A stretch of DNA of 64,000 bases from Parabacteroides faecis (GTDB lineage Bacteria; Bacteroidota; Bacteroidia; Bacteroidales; Tannerellaceae): contig NZ_BMPB01000001.1 in NCBI RefSeq assembly GCF_014647375.1, positions 62,001-126,000 on the forward strand. Reading direction: 5' to 3'. This document shows positions 17,590 to 26,506 of the stretch, piece by piece; within the stretch, counting starts at the first letter, position 1, and every line of letters begins with the position of its first letter. The notes under the pieces are model-generated. The model was not told where the DNA came from and ran no database searches. It saw only the letters and a list, made by a program, of their open reading frames with translations. The position numbers and the translations under genes were made by a program.

Positions 17590-20500
17590 TTATAAACTAA
17601 CATTAATACCTAAATTTATAACCCGCTGAACAGGATATCCCAATCCGTTACCTGCCATTTCCGGATCCCACAACTTGAACTTACTGAATGTAAGCAGATT
17701 GGTTCCACTGACATAAACACGGATCATTCCTATATGAATCTTACGGGTAATCTCTTTGGGTACAGTATATCCTAACTCAGCTGATTTTAAACGGAGAAAT
17801 GAACCGTTACGCATGAACCAGGTACTTCTCTGGTTATTATTGTTGACAACATAGTCAGACAAACGAGGCCAAAAAGCATAAGGATCACGATTATCTTCCG
17901 ACCAATGACTTTTTGCAATTTTATCCAGTAATGCATTTTGAGAAACGACATTACCGTCGTCATCCGTATCAGCAAAAGGAGACAAGTTTTTCGTGTCGAT
18001 CCAAAACGAAGAGCGGGCAGACCCTTGGAAGAATGCGGACAAATCAAAGTTTTTATACCCCAGGGAGAAACCGAAACCATAAATAATTTCAGGAGTAGTA
18101 GGATAGCCGATAGGTACTTTATCCTGATCGTCAATAATTCCGTCCCGGTTAATGTCCTTATACTTGATATCACCGGCCTTATATTCACCATATTGTTGTA
18201 CTGGAGAATTTTTTACGTCTTCATCATCGACAAAAAGACGTTCCGCGATCAACCCCCATTGTTGACCGAGACTCTGGCCAATATGTGAACGCCAGGGAGC
18301 TTTTGCATAATCAGGTTCTTCATACACCCGAAATTCACTGGTTGCATACGTAAAGTTTCCTCTGACCGAAGCCCAAAGATCTTTATTAAAAGACTCCGAA
18401 TAGTCTACGGAAATATCTATACCCGAACCGAAGCTTTCTCCGATGTTTGATTGCGGACTGGCCTGAAGTCCCATTGTCGTAGGGATAGAAGAACGGCTCT
18501 GTAATATATTTTTTCTGTTTTCACGGAAATAATCAGCCTGAATCTCTAATTTCTCCAATAACCCCAGTTCAATACCATAATTTTGCTTATACGCTTTTTC
18601 CCAGGTAATATAAGGATCCTCATAACGGGAAATAGATATACCGTTTAATGAATATCCGAAATCAGTACCGAATGTATATCCCCGGTCGCCATTATCCAAA
18701 TTCACGTTAGACAGATAAAAGAAACGGTCCTTATCCTCACCGATCGCATCATTACCGACAAGCCCGTAAGTTGCTTTTAATTTCAGTTTACTGACAACTT
18801 TGCTAAATGGTTCCCAAAACTTTTCATTAGAAATAAGGTAACCAGCTCCCACCGAAGGGAAAAATCCGTAACGTTCAGAAGCTGCGAAACGTTCAGAACC
18901 GTTATAACCGAAGTTACCTTCAATAAAATAACGGTTATCGTATCCATAGGTAAGACGTCCTGCCAATCCTACATTTCGGTAAGGGAGAGAGAGTTGTAAA
19001 TCGCCGGCATTCCCTTTTAATTCTTCCCGGGTTGTAAATACCAGCAATGCACTTGTCGCATGTTTCTTATTGAATGTCCTGTTATACTGGGCTGCAGCTT
19101 CAAAATAGATCGTACTGTTCACCTCTTTTTTCCCTTCAGAATAATCAAGATATTCTTTTCCATCCTTCTCATTCAATGGCATAAGAACATAGTTGTCATT
19201 CTGTTTATCATACATCCCGATCTTATAATAAAATGGCGTATAATAGCGTGATACATCAAAATAGGAATACCGGGATGTGTTAAATAACCCTCTCACAGAC
19301 AGACCTTCTGTAATAAAACTCAAATCCTGTTTCAACTCCAATTGAGCCAAGACCAGTGTTTTACTATAGTCTTTATAACCTTTCACCATATCGGCATACG
19401 GGTTGATATGTTTCGCCCCATCATAATTACCGAACAAAATATGCTGAGAATATTTATTCGCTTTGTCAGCAGGATAATAGGCTGGGAATAAGACAGGATT
19501 CGTTCTCATTACCTTATTATACAAACCCGAACCGCCATCTATTGGTCCTGTATAATCATCAAATGTCCCATGTAAACGGACAATCAACTCTGTCGTAGGA
19601 GTTACATTTATATTTACATTGGATCGTAGCAGATATTTCTTCAGGTCAATATTACTATTAAAATTATTTCGTTTATCAACCCGAAGTATACCGTTATCCT
19701 GATTGTAGGATGCAGCTACATAATAACGAGCAACTTTACCGCCCCCGCTAATATTTAAATTAAGCCGTTGGTTAGTCGTGAAATTTTTGAACATTGTCTT
19801 TTTCCAATCAGTAGCAGGATATACATATGGATTAAGACCTTTGCCCGTATTTGCTATTTTTTCATTCGAATAAGGCAATATACCCAGCGGATTACGTGTT
19901 CTAATAGCCTCATTATGCAATTGCATATAGGTGATCGGATCAGCCAACTCCACTTCACTTGCCGGAGAAGAAAAAGAATTCTCAAAGCGGACGGAAAATT
20001 TCGCCTTACCTTCCACACCTTCTTTTGTAGTAACCAATATGACACCATTTGCACCACGTGCTCCATATAATGCCGTAGCATTCGCATCTTTCATAATTGA
20101 AAAACTAGCAATATCGTCTGTATTCAAACGGGCCAGATCTTCTGAAGATAATTCAACGCCATCGATCAAAATAAGCGGATTCGCCTTCCCTGTACCGAAC
20201 GTCGTAACACCACGAACAAAAAAATCGGCATTATCCTGTCCTGGTTCTCCGCTACGTTGATACGAAATAATACCGGACATTCTACCGGCAAGCGCTGTAG
20301 TAAGATTACTACTCGGTACTTTCAACTCAGAGGGTTTAACAGTCGTTACCGAAGCTAACACACTTTCTTTTTTCTGTTTAGCGAACGCAACAATAGTAAC
20401 TTCTTCCAATTCATCGGTCTTTTCTTTTAAAGTTACAAATAACTGTTTTTTATTAGCAACACCCAATTCCTGATCCTGCATTCCCAAATAACTGAATACT

Positions 20501-21048
20501 AATATATCCGTTTCTTTTACATCGATAGAAAAAGAGCCGTCAATATCAGTTGTTACACCACGCGGTGTACCTTTCACCTGGATGGCCACTCCGGGCAACG
20601 GTTCCCCTAAATCATCGACCACTTTACCAGTAATCTTTTTTTGCTGTAGAGTAACCGGAAGATTTGTTTTTATTTCTTCTTTCTTATTTTTTTTCGTAAT
20701 ATAAATTTGCTTGTCTACAATATTGTAAGCATTATCAGTTCCTTCAAACAGTCTATCCAATATTTTATCGACTGTTTGATCTTTTACACTAATTCCAACT
20801 CGCTTACCGGCATCAATCACTCCTTCATAATAGAATATAACGAACTCACTGTTCCGTTCAATCTCTCTGAAAACTTCTTTTAGCGTCCTGTTGGTAAGAT
20901 TCAAGGATATCTGGGTCTTTTGTGAATAGGCCAATTTTACAGAGAATTCCATGCCCCAACAAGATGTCGCAACCAGACATGCGACTACAATACACCATAA
21001 TCTTCTAAACTCACGTATTCCTACGTTAATTATTCGTTTGTTTTTCAT
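17590..21048 (-). CDS. SusC/RagA-family TonB-dependent transporter with STN domain (locus B)
   Basis: This is a complete 1152-residue protein. A signal peptide with a long n-region is followed by an STN domain (about residues 45-115, LTNRTLKEVFREIERNSEFV). A carboxypeptidase-regulatory domain starts at about residue 138 (ITGKVVDDLGEPLPGVAI). The plug (ILIDGVELSSEDLARLN, IMKDANATALYGARGANGVI) and barrel follow, ending NLGINVSL. It should import oligosaccharide and signal to the FecR encoded 129 bp upstream. Its start codon lies within CAAATGTATG, whose complement is a TAnnTTTG antisense promoter element. The predicted antisense RNA is annotated separately. Confidence 0.96.
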   Translation of the reverse strand: MKNKRIINVGIREFRRLWCIVVACLVATSCWGMEFSVKLAYSQKTQISLNLTNRTLKEVFREIERNSEFVIFYYEGVIDAGKRVGISVKDQTVDKILDRLFEGTDNAYNIVDKQIYITKKNKKEEIKTNLPVTLQQKKITGKVVDDLGEPLPGVAIQVKGTPRGVTTDIDGSFSIDVKETDILVFSYLGMQDQELGVANKKQLFVTLKEKTDELEEVTIVAFAKQKKESVLASVTTVKPSELKVPSSNLTTALAGRMSGIISYQRSGEPGQDNADFFVRGVTTFGTGKANPLILIDGVELSSEDLARLNTDDIASFSIMKDANATALYGARGANGVILVTTKEGVEGKAKFSVRFENSFSSPASEVELADPITYMQLHNEAIRTRNPLGILPYSNEKIANTGKGLNPYVYPATDWKKTMFKNFTTNQRLNLNISGGGKVARYYVAASYNQDNGILRVDKRNNFNSNIDLKKYLLRSNVNINVTPTTELIVRLHGTFDDYTGPIDGGSGLYNKVMRTNPVLFPAYYPADKANKYSQHILFGNYDGAKHINPYADMVKGYKDYSKTLVLAQLELKQDLSFITEGLSVRGLFNTSRYSYFDVSRYYTPFYYKIGMYDKQNDNYVLMPLNEKDGKEYLDYSEGKKEVNSTIYFEAAAQYNRTFNKKHATSALLVFTTREELKGNAGDLQLSLPYRNVGLAGRLTYGYDNRYFIEGNFGYNGSERFAASERYGFFPSVGAGYLISNEKFWEPFSKVVSKLKLKATYGLVGNDAIGEDKDRFFYLSNVNLDNGDRGYTFGTDFGYSLNGISISRYEDPYITWEKAYKQNYGIELGLLEKLEIQADYFRENRKNILQSRSSIPTTMGLQASPQSNIGESFGSGIDISVDYSESFNKDLWASVRGNFTYATSEFRVYEEPDYAKAPWRSHIGQSLGQQWGLIAERLFVDDEDVKNSPVQQYGEYKAGDIKYKDINRDGIIDDQDKVPIGYPTTPEIIYGFGFSLGYKNFDLSAFFQGSARSSFWIDTKNLSPFADTDDDGNVVSQNALLDKIAKSHWSEDNRDPYAFWPRLSDYVVNNNNQRSTWFMRNGSFLRLKSAELGYTVPKEITRKIHIGMIRVYVSGTNLLTFSKFKLWDPEMAGNGLGYPVQRVINLGINVSL

Positions 21049-21055
21049 ACATTTG
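21048..21055 (+). promoter_or_regulatory. Antisense -7 element abutting the locus B susC start codon
   Basis: TACATTTG on the plus strand matches TAnnTTTG perfectly. Its first base is the complement of the first base of the susC ATG. A TTTG at the standard -33 distance is absent. Locus D has the same layout at 39684-39691. Confidence 0.5.
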
Positions 21056-21061
21056 TACTGA

Positions 21062-21152
21062 TTTTTGATTTAACTGGAAAGAATTCTGCTAAAATTCTTT
21101 CTTTCAAAATTACGGCCGGATAATACCCACTATTATCCGGTTCTGTTTTTTC
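21062..21152 (+). ncRNA. Predicted cis-antisense sRNA to the locus B susC leader
   Basis: The candidate starts about 7 bp after the antisense -7 element and ends at an intrinsic terminator. CCGGATAATA (21116-21125) pairs perfectly with TATTATCCGG (21131-21140) around a 5-base loop, and TTCTGTTTTTT follows. The T-run is on the plus strand only, so the terminator does not suit the fecR-to-susC direction. The product would be about 90 nt and fully complementary to the susC leader. PUL-linked antisense sRNAs of this size (the DonS type) are known in Bacteroides fragilis. Assignment here rests on the promoter-terminator pair only. Confidence 0.55.
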
Positions 21153-21177
21153 ATTCTTCTTTTACTTCATAATTATA

Positions 21178-22377
21178 TTATTTTTGAGGTTTAACAATAA
21201 CTGATATATATTCTCTCTCTATTGTAAAATCGATAGGCATCGTCGATCCCAAGCCTGTCAATACTTTTATCATATCTTCATCCAGATTCAAGGAACCGGA
21301 ACAACGCAAAGAACCTACTGCACCACTATATGTGATCTTTTTACCATAATAATTAGACAATTTATCCAAAACGATTGAAAAGCATTCATTATCAAATGTG
21401 TAAAATCCATCCTTCCAGGATATATAATTCTCTACATTCACTTTTTTTATATCAGTAGTACCCTTCTCATAAGTGAGCCGATCAGACGGATCCAACACTG
21501 TTTCTATAGAATTATCAGTCCGTACATTCACCTTTCCTGAAACCAGAACAACCGATACTTCCTGATTGGATTCGTACGTCGAAATATTAAATTTCGTCCC
21601 TAACACCTGAACATCCATCTTCTTTGATTTAACAATGAACGGTCGTTCCTTATCCGGATAAACTTCCATATAGACTTCACCGTCTACATATATTTCCCGT
21701 TGTTTTTCATCGAATGTAACCGGATAGACGACTCGTGTATTTGCATTTACCCAAATTTTTGAACCATCAGCCAACTCTAGGAAAGATCGTTTTGAAGACG
21801 GAACGATCAACTGATTGTAAACCAGCTCACTTTTATTATTAGAGTTTGTCAGCGGTTTACGTGACGTGTTCAACTTTTGAGTATTAATATGTAGCTCTCC
21901 CTCTTTATTATACTGTAAATGCGAATTATTATCTTCAATAGTAACTTTCTTTTCATCTGCCAAAATCAATTGGATTGTTTCTACCGGACATTCAGGTTTT
22001 TGCACTCTTTCAATCGCAGTCAATTCAGGGCTTTTATGATATTTAGCATAATAAAAACTTCCCGTTGCCATTAATAATAGAAATATTGCAGCAACAGAAG
22101 AATACCAATATTTACGTAATCGTTTTTTATTATTTGTTTTGGAAATACGCTTCCAAAGAAATTCTTTATCCTCAGAAGAAAAAGTGGATTTACGGTAAGG
22201 AACAGAACAAAGAATAACTCTCACATATACAATTTCTTTAGCAAGAACTTCATCTTTATGAGCTTGTTCTTGCCAAAAAGCTTGTGATTCATCAGTCGGA
22301 TGAAAAAATGACTTCATAAAAAAATCATCTTCCAACAACTGTTCTGCCGAATAACCAGTATAGTCTTTTTCTTTCAT
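21178..22377 (-). CDS. FecR-family anti-sigma factor (locus B)
   Basis: This 399-residue anti-sigma factor is longer than usual. The N-terminus (YTGYSAEQLLEDDFFMKSFF) is cytoplasmic. One transmembrane helix is near residues 93-112 (WYSSVAAIFLLLMATGSFYY). The FecR domain covers about residues 190-300 (FLELADGSKIWVNANTRVVY, EIYVDGEVYMEVYPDKERPF, VQVLGTKFNI). The DUF4974 end is SIVLDKLSNYYGKKITY to FTIEREYISVIVKPQK. I start at the ATG at 22377; a TTG two codons upstream is less likely. An extra Lys/Asn-rich insert of about 60 residues sits between the membrane helix and the FecR domain. The gene follows its sigma gene by 59 bp and should couple the STN domain of the locus B SusC to that sigma factor. 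Confidence 0.94.
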   Translation of the reverse strand: MKEKDYTGYSAEQLLEDDFFMKSFFHPTDESQAFWQEQAHKDEVLAKEIVYVRVILCSVPYRKSTFSSEDKEFLWKRISKTNNKKRLRKYWYSSVAAIFLLLMATGSFYYAKYHKSPELTAIERVQKPECPVETIQLILADEKKVTIEDNNSHLQYNKEGELHINTQKLNTSRKPLTNSNNKSELVYNQLIVPSSKRSFLELADGSKIWVNANTRVVYPVTFDEKQREIYVDGEVYMEVYPDKERPFIVKSKKMDVQVLGTKFNISTYESNQEVSVVLVSGKVNVRTDNSIETVLDPSDRLTYEKGTTDIKKVNVENYISWKDGFYTFDNECFSIVLDKLSNYYGKKITYSGAVGSLRCSGSLNLDEDMIKVLTGLGSTMPIDFTIEREYISVIVKPQK

Positions 22378-22436
22378 TCTCAATTGTACCTAATAGGTTT
22401 TCCTATGGAGAATACAATCGAATGAAAATTTTATAC

Positions 22437-23030
22437 TCAGCAAGAATACATTTTTTTGTATAAAATGAAGAAAATAACAAGGACGGGAAAAGACTCCCGT
22501 ATTTTTTTAATCGAACGTTGTATGGAATTCTGTACCGATTGATAATTCATATCCATTAAAATAGCGATCTCTTCTATCGAAAGTTCTTCCATATAACGAT
22601 AATAGATTATTTCCCGCTGCCGGTCGGTCAACATACTCAGAACTTTTCGAACTGTTTGTTGTAATTCTTTCTGATTTAATGTAACTGTAACCTGTTCTTC
22701 CGCACACGGATCCAGATATTCACCTTCTTCCAGATCGACTTTATCAAAAAACAATTCCCGCTTTAAAAGATTATACAGGTGGTTTTTCAAACAAGTAAAT
22801 AAATAGAATTTGATATTAACCTCCGTTTTTAAACGTAGTCTATCATTATATAGTTTTACATAAACATCATGGATTGCATCTTTAACCAGAGACTCATTAG
22901 AGGTGAACTGAATACCATACCTAAACAAAATATCTGCATAGTTTTTATAGATGAGTTCAAAACTGTCATTATCTCCGTTTCTGAAACTCTTCCAAAGAAT
23001 ATTTTCTGATTTACTGCAATTCATTTCCAT
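22437..23030 (-). CDS. ECF-type RNA polymerase sigma factor (locus B)
   Basis: Taken from the ATG at 23030 the protein has 197 residues; the frame stays open to an ATG at 23126, but those extra residues are not sigma-like. Region 2 is LWKSFRNGDNDSFELIYKNY to VKDAIHDVYVKLYND. Region 4 is LSMLTDRQREIIYYRYMEEL to NYQSVQNSIQRSIKKI. It resembles the sigma factors of SusCD loci in Bacteroidetes. The end is a hydrophobic tail (FPVLVIFFILYKKMYSC). It should activate the locus B operon on release from FecR. The best promoter lies about 330 bp upstream, so the mRNA would have a long leader. Confidence 0.92.
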   Translation of the reverse strand: MEMNCSKSENILWKSFRNGDNDSFELIYKNYADILFRYGIQFTSNESLVKDAIHDVYVKLYNDRLRLKTEVNIKFYLFTCLKNHLYNLLKRELFFDKVDLEEGEYLDPCAEEQVTVTLNQKELQQTVRKVLSMLTDRQREIIYYRYMEELSIEEIAILMDMNYQSVQNSIQRSIKKIRESFPVLVIFFILYKKMYSC

Positions 23031-23437
23031 ATGAGGCATCAAATTTAGGAAAACATTTGAATCCATCAATCCTCTGACTGGATAATAAATAAAAAGAGGC
23101 GTGAGGACTGCTGATATATCTAACATTGAGGCCTTCGACTGCCCTGCTCATTGATATAAACAACAGCTCACACCCTTTTATTTTGAATATTTCCATATGC
23201 AAAAACATAGGGATATAACAAAAACAAGCATGTGAGCGTTCGCTGTCTACTATCCAAAGAGCATGAAAGTGTCGAAGTTTCAATGTTAGGATAATATCAT
23301 AAAAACGCTTCTCATAATAAATAAAATCACCTCATAGCTTAAAATGCCAGAGATTGGTTTACAAAAGTAGGAAGAAGCCTTTAGTTCCACAAATTATGAG
23401 AAACGTTTTTTCCTATTTAACTTCAGGCTTCTACAAT
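23031..23437. other. Long leader/intergenic region upstream of the locus B sigma gene
   Basis: About 400 bp separate the methyltransferase gene of locus C from the sigma start. A promoter is at 23362-23393. Between it and the gene, minus-strand GGTGTGAG (23174-23167) can pair with CTCACGCC (23105-23098) through one G-U pair, closing a loop of about 60 nt, and TCTTTTTATTTATT follows. This could be an attenuator-like fold or chance. No convincing gene is seen. Confidence 0.35.
23362..23393 (-). promoter_or_regulatory. Bacteroidetes-type promoter upstream of the locus B sigma gene
   Basis: Minus-strand TTTG (23393-23390), then 20 bp, then TACTTTTG (23369-23362) match the -33/-7 consensus fully. 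It points at the sigma gene, with an expected start near 23355. Confidence 0.65.
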
Positions 23438-24688
23438 CTAAATATTCCCATTAAATTCTTTTACCGCATCAAACATCGCGATAATATTTTCCGGCGGAAC
23501 ATCCGGTAGTATATTGTGTACGGTATTAAAGACAAAGCCACCTCCGGACGACATGATCTCCAAACGCTCCAGGACTTGTTCACGCACTTGAGCCGGTGTT
23601 CCGTTGTTCAGTGTACCGACGGTTTCTACACCACCACCCCAGAAAGTACAATCCTGTCCGAACTCTTTTTTCAGAAATTCAGGAGACATATCCATAGCAT
23701 TTGTTTGCACAGGGTTGAAGACTTCGATCCCTGCCTCGATCATATGGGGCATCAATGAAGAGATAGAACCACAGGAATGGATAAAGGTGTGCATCTGACT
23801 ATGCGATTTTACATAATCGCATAACTGTTTATGACGGGGTTTGAAAAGGGTTTTATAAGTATCCGGATCCATAAACGGACCGGTTGTCATCCCGAGATCA
23901 TCCCCGAAACGGATAATGTCAACTATATCACCGACCGAAGCACAGACCTTTTCAAGTGTTGCCAGGTGACGTTCCAGTAACTCATCCAATACGCGTTCCA
24001 CCTGGTCCGGATCACAAAGCAGGTCCATCAGGAAATTATCCATCCGGCGCAGGAAAGTTCCCCATTCAAAAAGATTGCAACCGCAAACGATCATCAACGC
24101 CTTATCCGTTGTCTCCCGCAAATGCAAAGCATTTGTTCTCAACTGTTCCCAGAAACCGTCATCGGCAGCATGATCCCAGGGACTGTGCACATAACGCGAC
24201 CACAGGACACGCCCCATCTCTTCATCCAGGCCGTCATAACTATCAGGATAGCCATCCACATAAGGGAAATAGGACTGGTCAAAGAATGTGGCACCTTTCG
24301 GCATCATTGCCAACAGGCGTTTACCGTCGGAATCATAACAATGCCAGGAACCGTTAGGTTGTTCTATGGGATTGAACCAGGCGGGATACAGAGCTTTATC
24401 GCCATTAGCCAGTATTGTCCCCTGCCAGTCGGACGCGTTCACATTAAACGTACGGCCGATATCGAGGACATCGATACCAAACTGATCGATCAACGACATA
24501 TCCGGTTGTGCCAATTGCTGTACGACATCGTATATTTGTACCGGTAAGTCGGTCCGTCCCAACTGTTTCAGCAAATTGGAATAGGCAATTGCCGAAATAC
24601 CTGAACTGGGAGTTGCTCCCATATCGACCGGAACACGGTCGGGCTCTTTATGAGCTATAGCTGATAAAACACGTTCTCTTGAAGTCAT
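23438..24688 (-). CDS. Uroporphyrinogen-decarboxylase-fold methyltransferase (MtaA/CmuA-like), corrinoid-linked
   Basis: This 416-residue cytoplasmic protein starts at the ATG MTSRERVLSAIAHKEPDRVP, the usual N-terminus of the UroD/MtaA superfamily; a TTG three codons upstream is unlikely. The fold markers IIRFGDDLGM (about 259-268) and FIHSCGSIS (302-310) are present. The His-x-Cys pair H304/C306 matches two zinc ligands of MtaA-type methyltransferases. The third ligand region reads GGFVFNTVHNILPDVPPENI, where classical MtaA has a Cys. Haem synthesis is unlikely, because a corrinoid-binding protein, a sugar symporter and a sugar mutarotase lie directly upstream in one operon. I infer methyl transfer to or from the neighbouring corrinoid protein. 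The methyl donor is unknown; an O-methylated sugar is my guess. Confidence 0.8.
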   Translation of the reverse strand: MTSRERVLSAIAHKEPDRVPVDMGATPSSGISAIAYSNLLKQLGRTDLPVQIYDVVQQLAQPDMSLIDQFGIDVLDIGRTFNVNASDWQGTILANGDKALYPAWFNPIEQPNGSWHCYDSDGKRLLAMMPKGATFFDQSYFPYVDGYPDSYDGLDEEMGRVLWSRYVHSPWDHAADDGFWEQLRTNALHLRETTDKALMIVCGCNLFEWGTFLRRMDNFLMDLLCDPDQVERVLDELLERHLATLEKVCASVGDIVDIIRFGDDLGMTTGPFMDPDTYKTLFKPRHKQLCDYVKSHSQMHTFIHSCGSISSLMPHMIEAGIEVFNPVQTNAMDMSPEFLKKEFGQDCTFWGGGVETVGTLNNGTPAQVREQVLERLEIMSSGGGFVFNTVHNILPDVPPENIIAMFDAVKEFNGNI

Positions 24689-24716
24689 AATTTTCAATTT
24701 TCATTTTTTATTATCC

Positions 24717-25745
24717 TCACTCTCTTCCACTCATTCCTATAATGAAAGAGGCAGCAACCAATACGACCAGTCCGGCATACATCCATGCTTTTGTCTTTGT
24801 ATCCGCAGCCTTCCATTCACCCCGGTACAATCCCCAAAGGGTAGCAAAGACAATAGTCAGCGACATCAATATTCCCCAAGCCGTAAACGAGAACTCCCCC
24901 ATCCGGCTTTTCCCCATACCGTAAAAGATAAAGTTGACAAACCAGAGAAAACCCGCCAATCCGCAATACAGGTAGTTGCTTGACACTGCGATATCCTTTG
25001 TCTTTACAAAAGCCTTCAGGTTATTATTCTTTTTCGACAGGAACAAACACCAAAGTGCAGTCGCCAGAAAAGAACCTCCGAACAATACGAAAAAGACAGG
25101 TAACGTCTGAAATAGCGGATCGATTCCCGAAGCGACTAAAGCGGATGAAATACCCGTACCCTGTTCTATACCCAGGGCTTGCGAAGCACCGGTTATTCCG
25201 ACAAAGAAAACCAGCACCAGTCCTTTTCCGAAATTAAGTTCCGGGTTCGCTTCCGGTCCGGCACCTTTATCTTTCCGGTAACCGGCATATCCACTCAAGG
25301 CAATGCCGACTGCGGCAATCAGCAAACCGGCTATCAACATAGTCCCTCCGGATTGTTGCAAGAGAATATTCAAACGCCCGTCGATAGCCGGAGGAATGAT
25401 CGTTCCCAGTATCATCATCAATCCCAGAGAAAGCGAGAAGCCTAACGAAAGGCCCAGATAACGCAGGGAAAGTCCGAAAGTAAGATTACAAATACCGTAG
25501 ATGATCCCCAGTAAAAAGATCCATCCCAATGTCTGTGCCGGGACACCGGACAGCACATTCATAAAGCCCGGGCAAAAAACAGAACATGCCACCAGCGGTA
25601 CGATCATATAAGCAAACAAACTATATATCAGCCAATAGTTTTCCCAAGCCCAGTCACGGGTCTTACCAAAAGGGATCGAAAAACTTCCCGACGAAAATGC
25701 CCCGATGGCTATCAGCCCGATTCCGAATAATAATTCAAATGTCAT
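24717..25745 (-). CDS. L-rhamnose/proton symporter (RhaT) family transporter
   Basis: This 342-residue inner-membrane protein has about ten transmembrane helices and begins MTFELLFGIGLIAIGAFSSGSF. The first helix leads into the conserved SFSIPFGKTRDWAWENYW block. Other RhaT-like parts are GICNLTFGLSLRYLGLSLGF and LWFVNFIFYGMGKSRMGEFS. It should import a 6-deoxyhexose such as L-rhamnose or L-fucose, or a derivative, with protons. The gene lies 28 bp before the methyltransferase and 5 bp after the corrinoid gene. The substrate is uncertain: no rhamnose or fucose isomerase, kinase or aldolase is in the window, so the sugar handled here may be a modified one. Confidence 0.87.
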   Translation of the reverse strand: MTFELLFGIGLIAIGAFSSGSFSIPFGKTRDWAWENYWLIYSLFAYMIVPLVACSVFCPGFMNVLSGVPAQTLGWIFLLGIIYGICNLTFGLSLRYLGLSLGFSLSLGLMMILGTIIPPAIDGRLNILLQQSGGTMLIAGLLIAAVGIALSGYAGYRKDKGAGPEANPELNFGKGLVLVFFVGITGASQALGIEQGTGISSALVASGIDPLFQTLPVFFVLFGGSFLATALWCLFLSKKNNNLKAFVKTKDIAVSSNYLYCGLAGFLWFVNFIFYGMGKSRMGEFSFTAWGILMSLTIVFATLWGLYRGEWKAADTKTKAWMYAGLVVLVAASFIIGMSGRE

Positions 25746-25750
25746 AACTC

Positions 25751-26467
25751 TTATTGGTTTTTTCTTCTAATATTCCGATATGCACAAGAGGCGCTGTTAC
25801 AGGCTACGATTAATTCCAACCAGTTGATATTATCCTGCGGATCACGGGCATAAGCATCCGCCCCGATCCTCTGAGCAAAATCCGCATTTAACGGTGCGCC
25901 ACCGACAACCACTTTGGTCTCGGGATATTTTGCACGGATAGTGGCGATCATCGGTTGCATATTGCTCATGGTTGTAGTCAGCAAGGCAGACATGCCGCAA
26001 ACAGCTCCGGGATGCTCGTCCAATGCCTGGATATATTTCTCGGCCGGCACATCTGTCCCCAGGTCGATCACCTCCCAACCGGAACCTTCCACCATCATAC
26101 CCGTCAGGTTCTTGCCGATATCGTGCAAGTCGCCCATAACGGTACCGATAACAAATACACCTTTCCGTTTGATCTCTCCGTTCTGAAAATAGGGCTTCAG
26201 ATGCTTCATGGCACTGTTCATCGCTTTAGCCGATAACAGCATTTGAGGTACGAATATCTTCCCTTCCGTAAACTTATTGCCTACCCGGTTCATTGCCGGT
26301 ATCAGGGCGTCATTCAATACCGATTGAGGAGATAAGCCGCTCTCCAATGCTTCCCGGGTCAATTCGTCAGCACCCGGTTGTCCTTTCATTGCCGGTGGAT
26401 AGGGCGATGCAAGACTGATCTTGCCGAATTCCACGCATTCGCCAAGTTTAATAATGATGTCGTTCAT
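25751..26467 (-). CDS. Corrinoid (B12-binding) methyl-carrier protein, MtaC/MtbC-like
   Basis: The 238-residue protein has the two-part build of methyl-carrier corrinoid proteins. A four-helix cap is at about residues 35-100 (LNDALIPAMNRVGNKFTEGK, FVPQMLLSAKAMNSAMKHLK). A Rossmann-like B12 domain follows with GDLHDIGKN (112-120), where H115 is the expected lower cobalt ligand, and then MSALLTTTM and VVVGGAPLN. I chose the ATG at 26467; a TTG two codons upstream is less likely. An N-terminal insert (YPPAMKGQPG) and a Cys-containing tail are unusual. It should accept a methyl group on cob(I)alamin and work with the UroD-fold protein. No activase or second methyltransferase is next to it. Confidence 0.9.
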   Translation of the reverse strand: MNDIIIKLGECVEFGKISLASPYPPAMKGQPGADELTREALESGLSPQSVLNDALIPAMNRVGNKFTEGKIFVPQMLLSAKAMNSAMKHLKPYFQNGEIKRKGVFVIGTVMGDLHDIGKNLTGMMVEGSGWEVIDLGTDVPAEKYIQALDEHPGAVCGMSALLTTTMSNMQPMIATIRAKYPETKVVVGGAPLNADFAQRIGADAYARDPQDNINWLELIVACNSASCAYRNIRRKNQ

Positions 26468-26506
26468 GTTCAATAATATTTAAAGCCTATTCTATTTATA
26501 CGTTAT

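Noticed and set aside
23011-23283. 90-residue minus-strand open frame before the locus B sigma gene
   Set aside because: It overlaps the sigma start in another frame and shows no domain, signal peptide or translation context.
23438-24688. Haem-pathway uroporphyrinogen decarboxylase (hemE)
   Set aside because: The protein is longer than HemE, has the His-x-Cys methyltransferase motif and sits with a corrinoid carrier and sugar genes; no haem genes are near.
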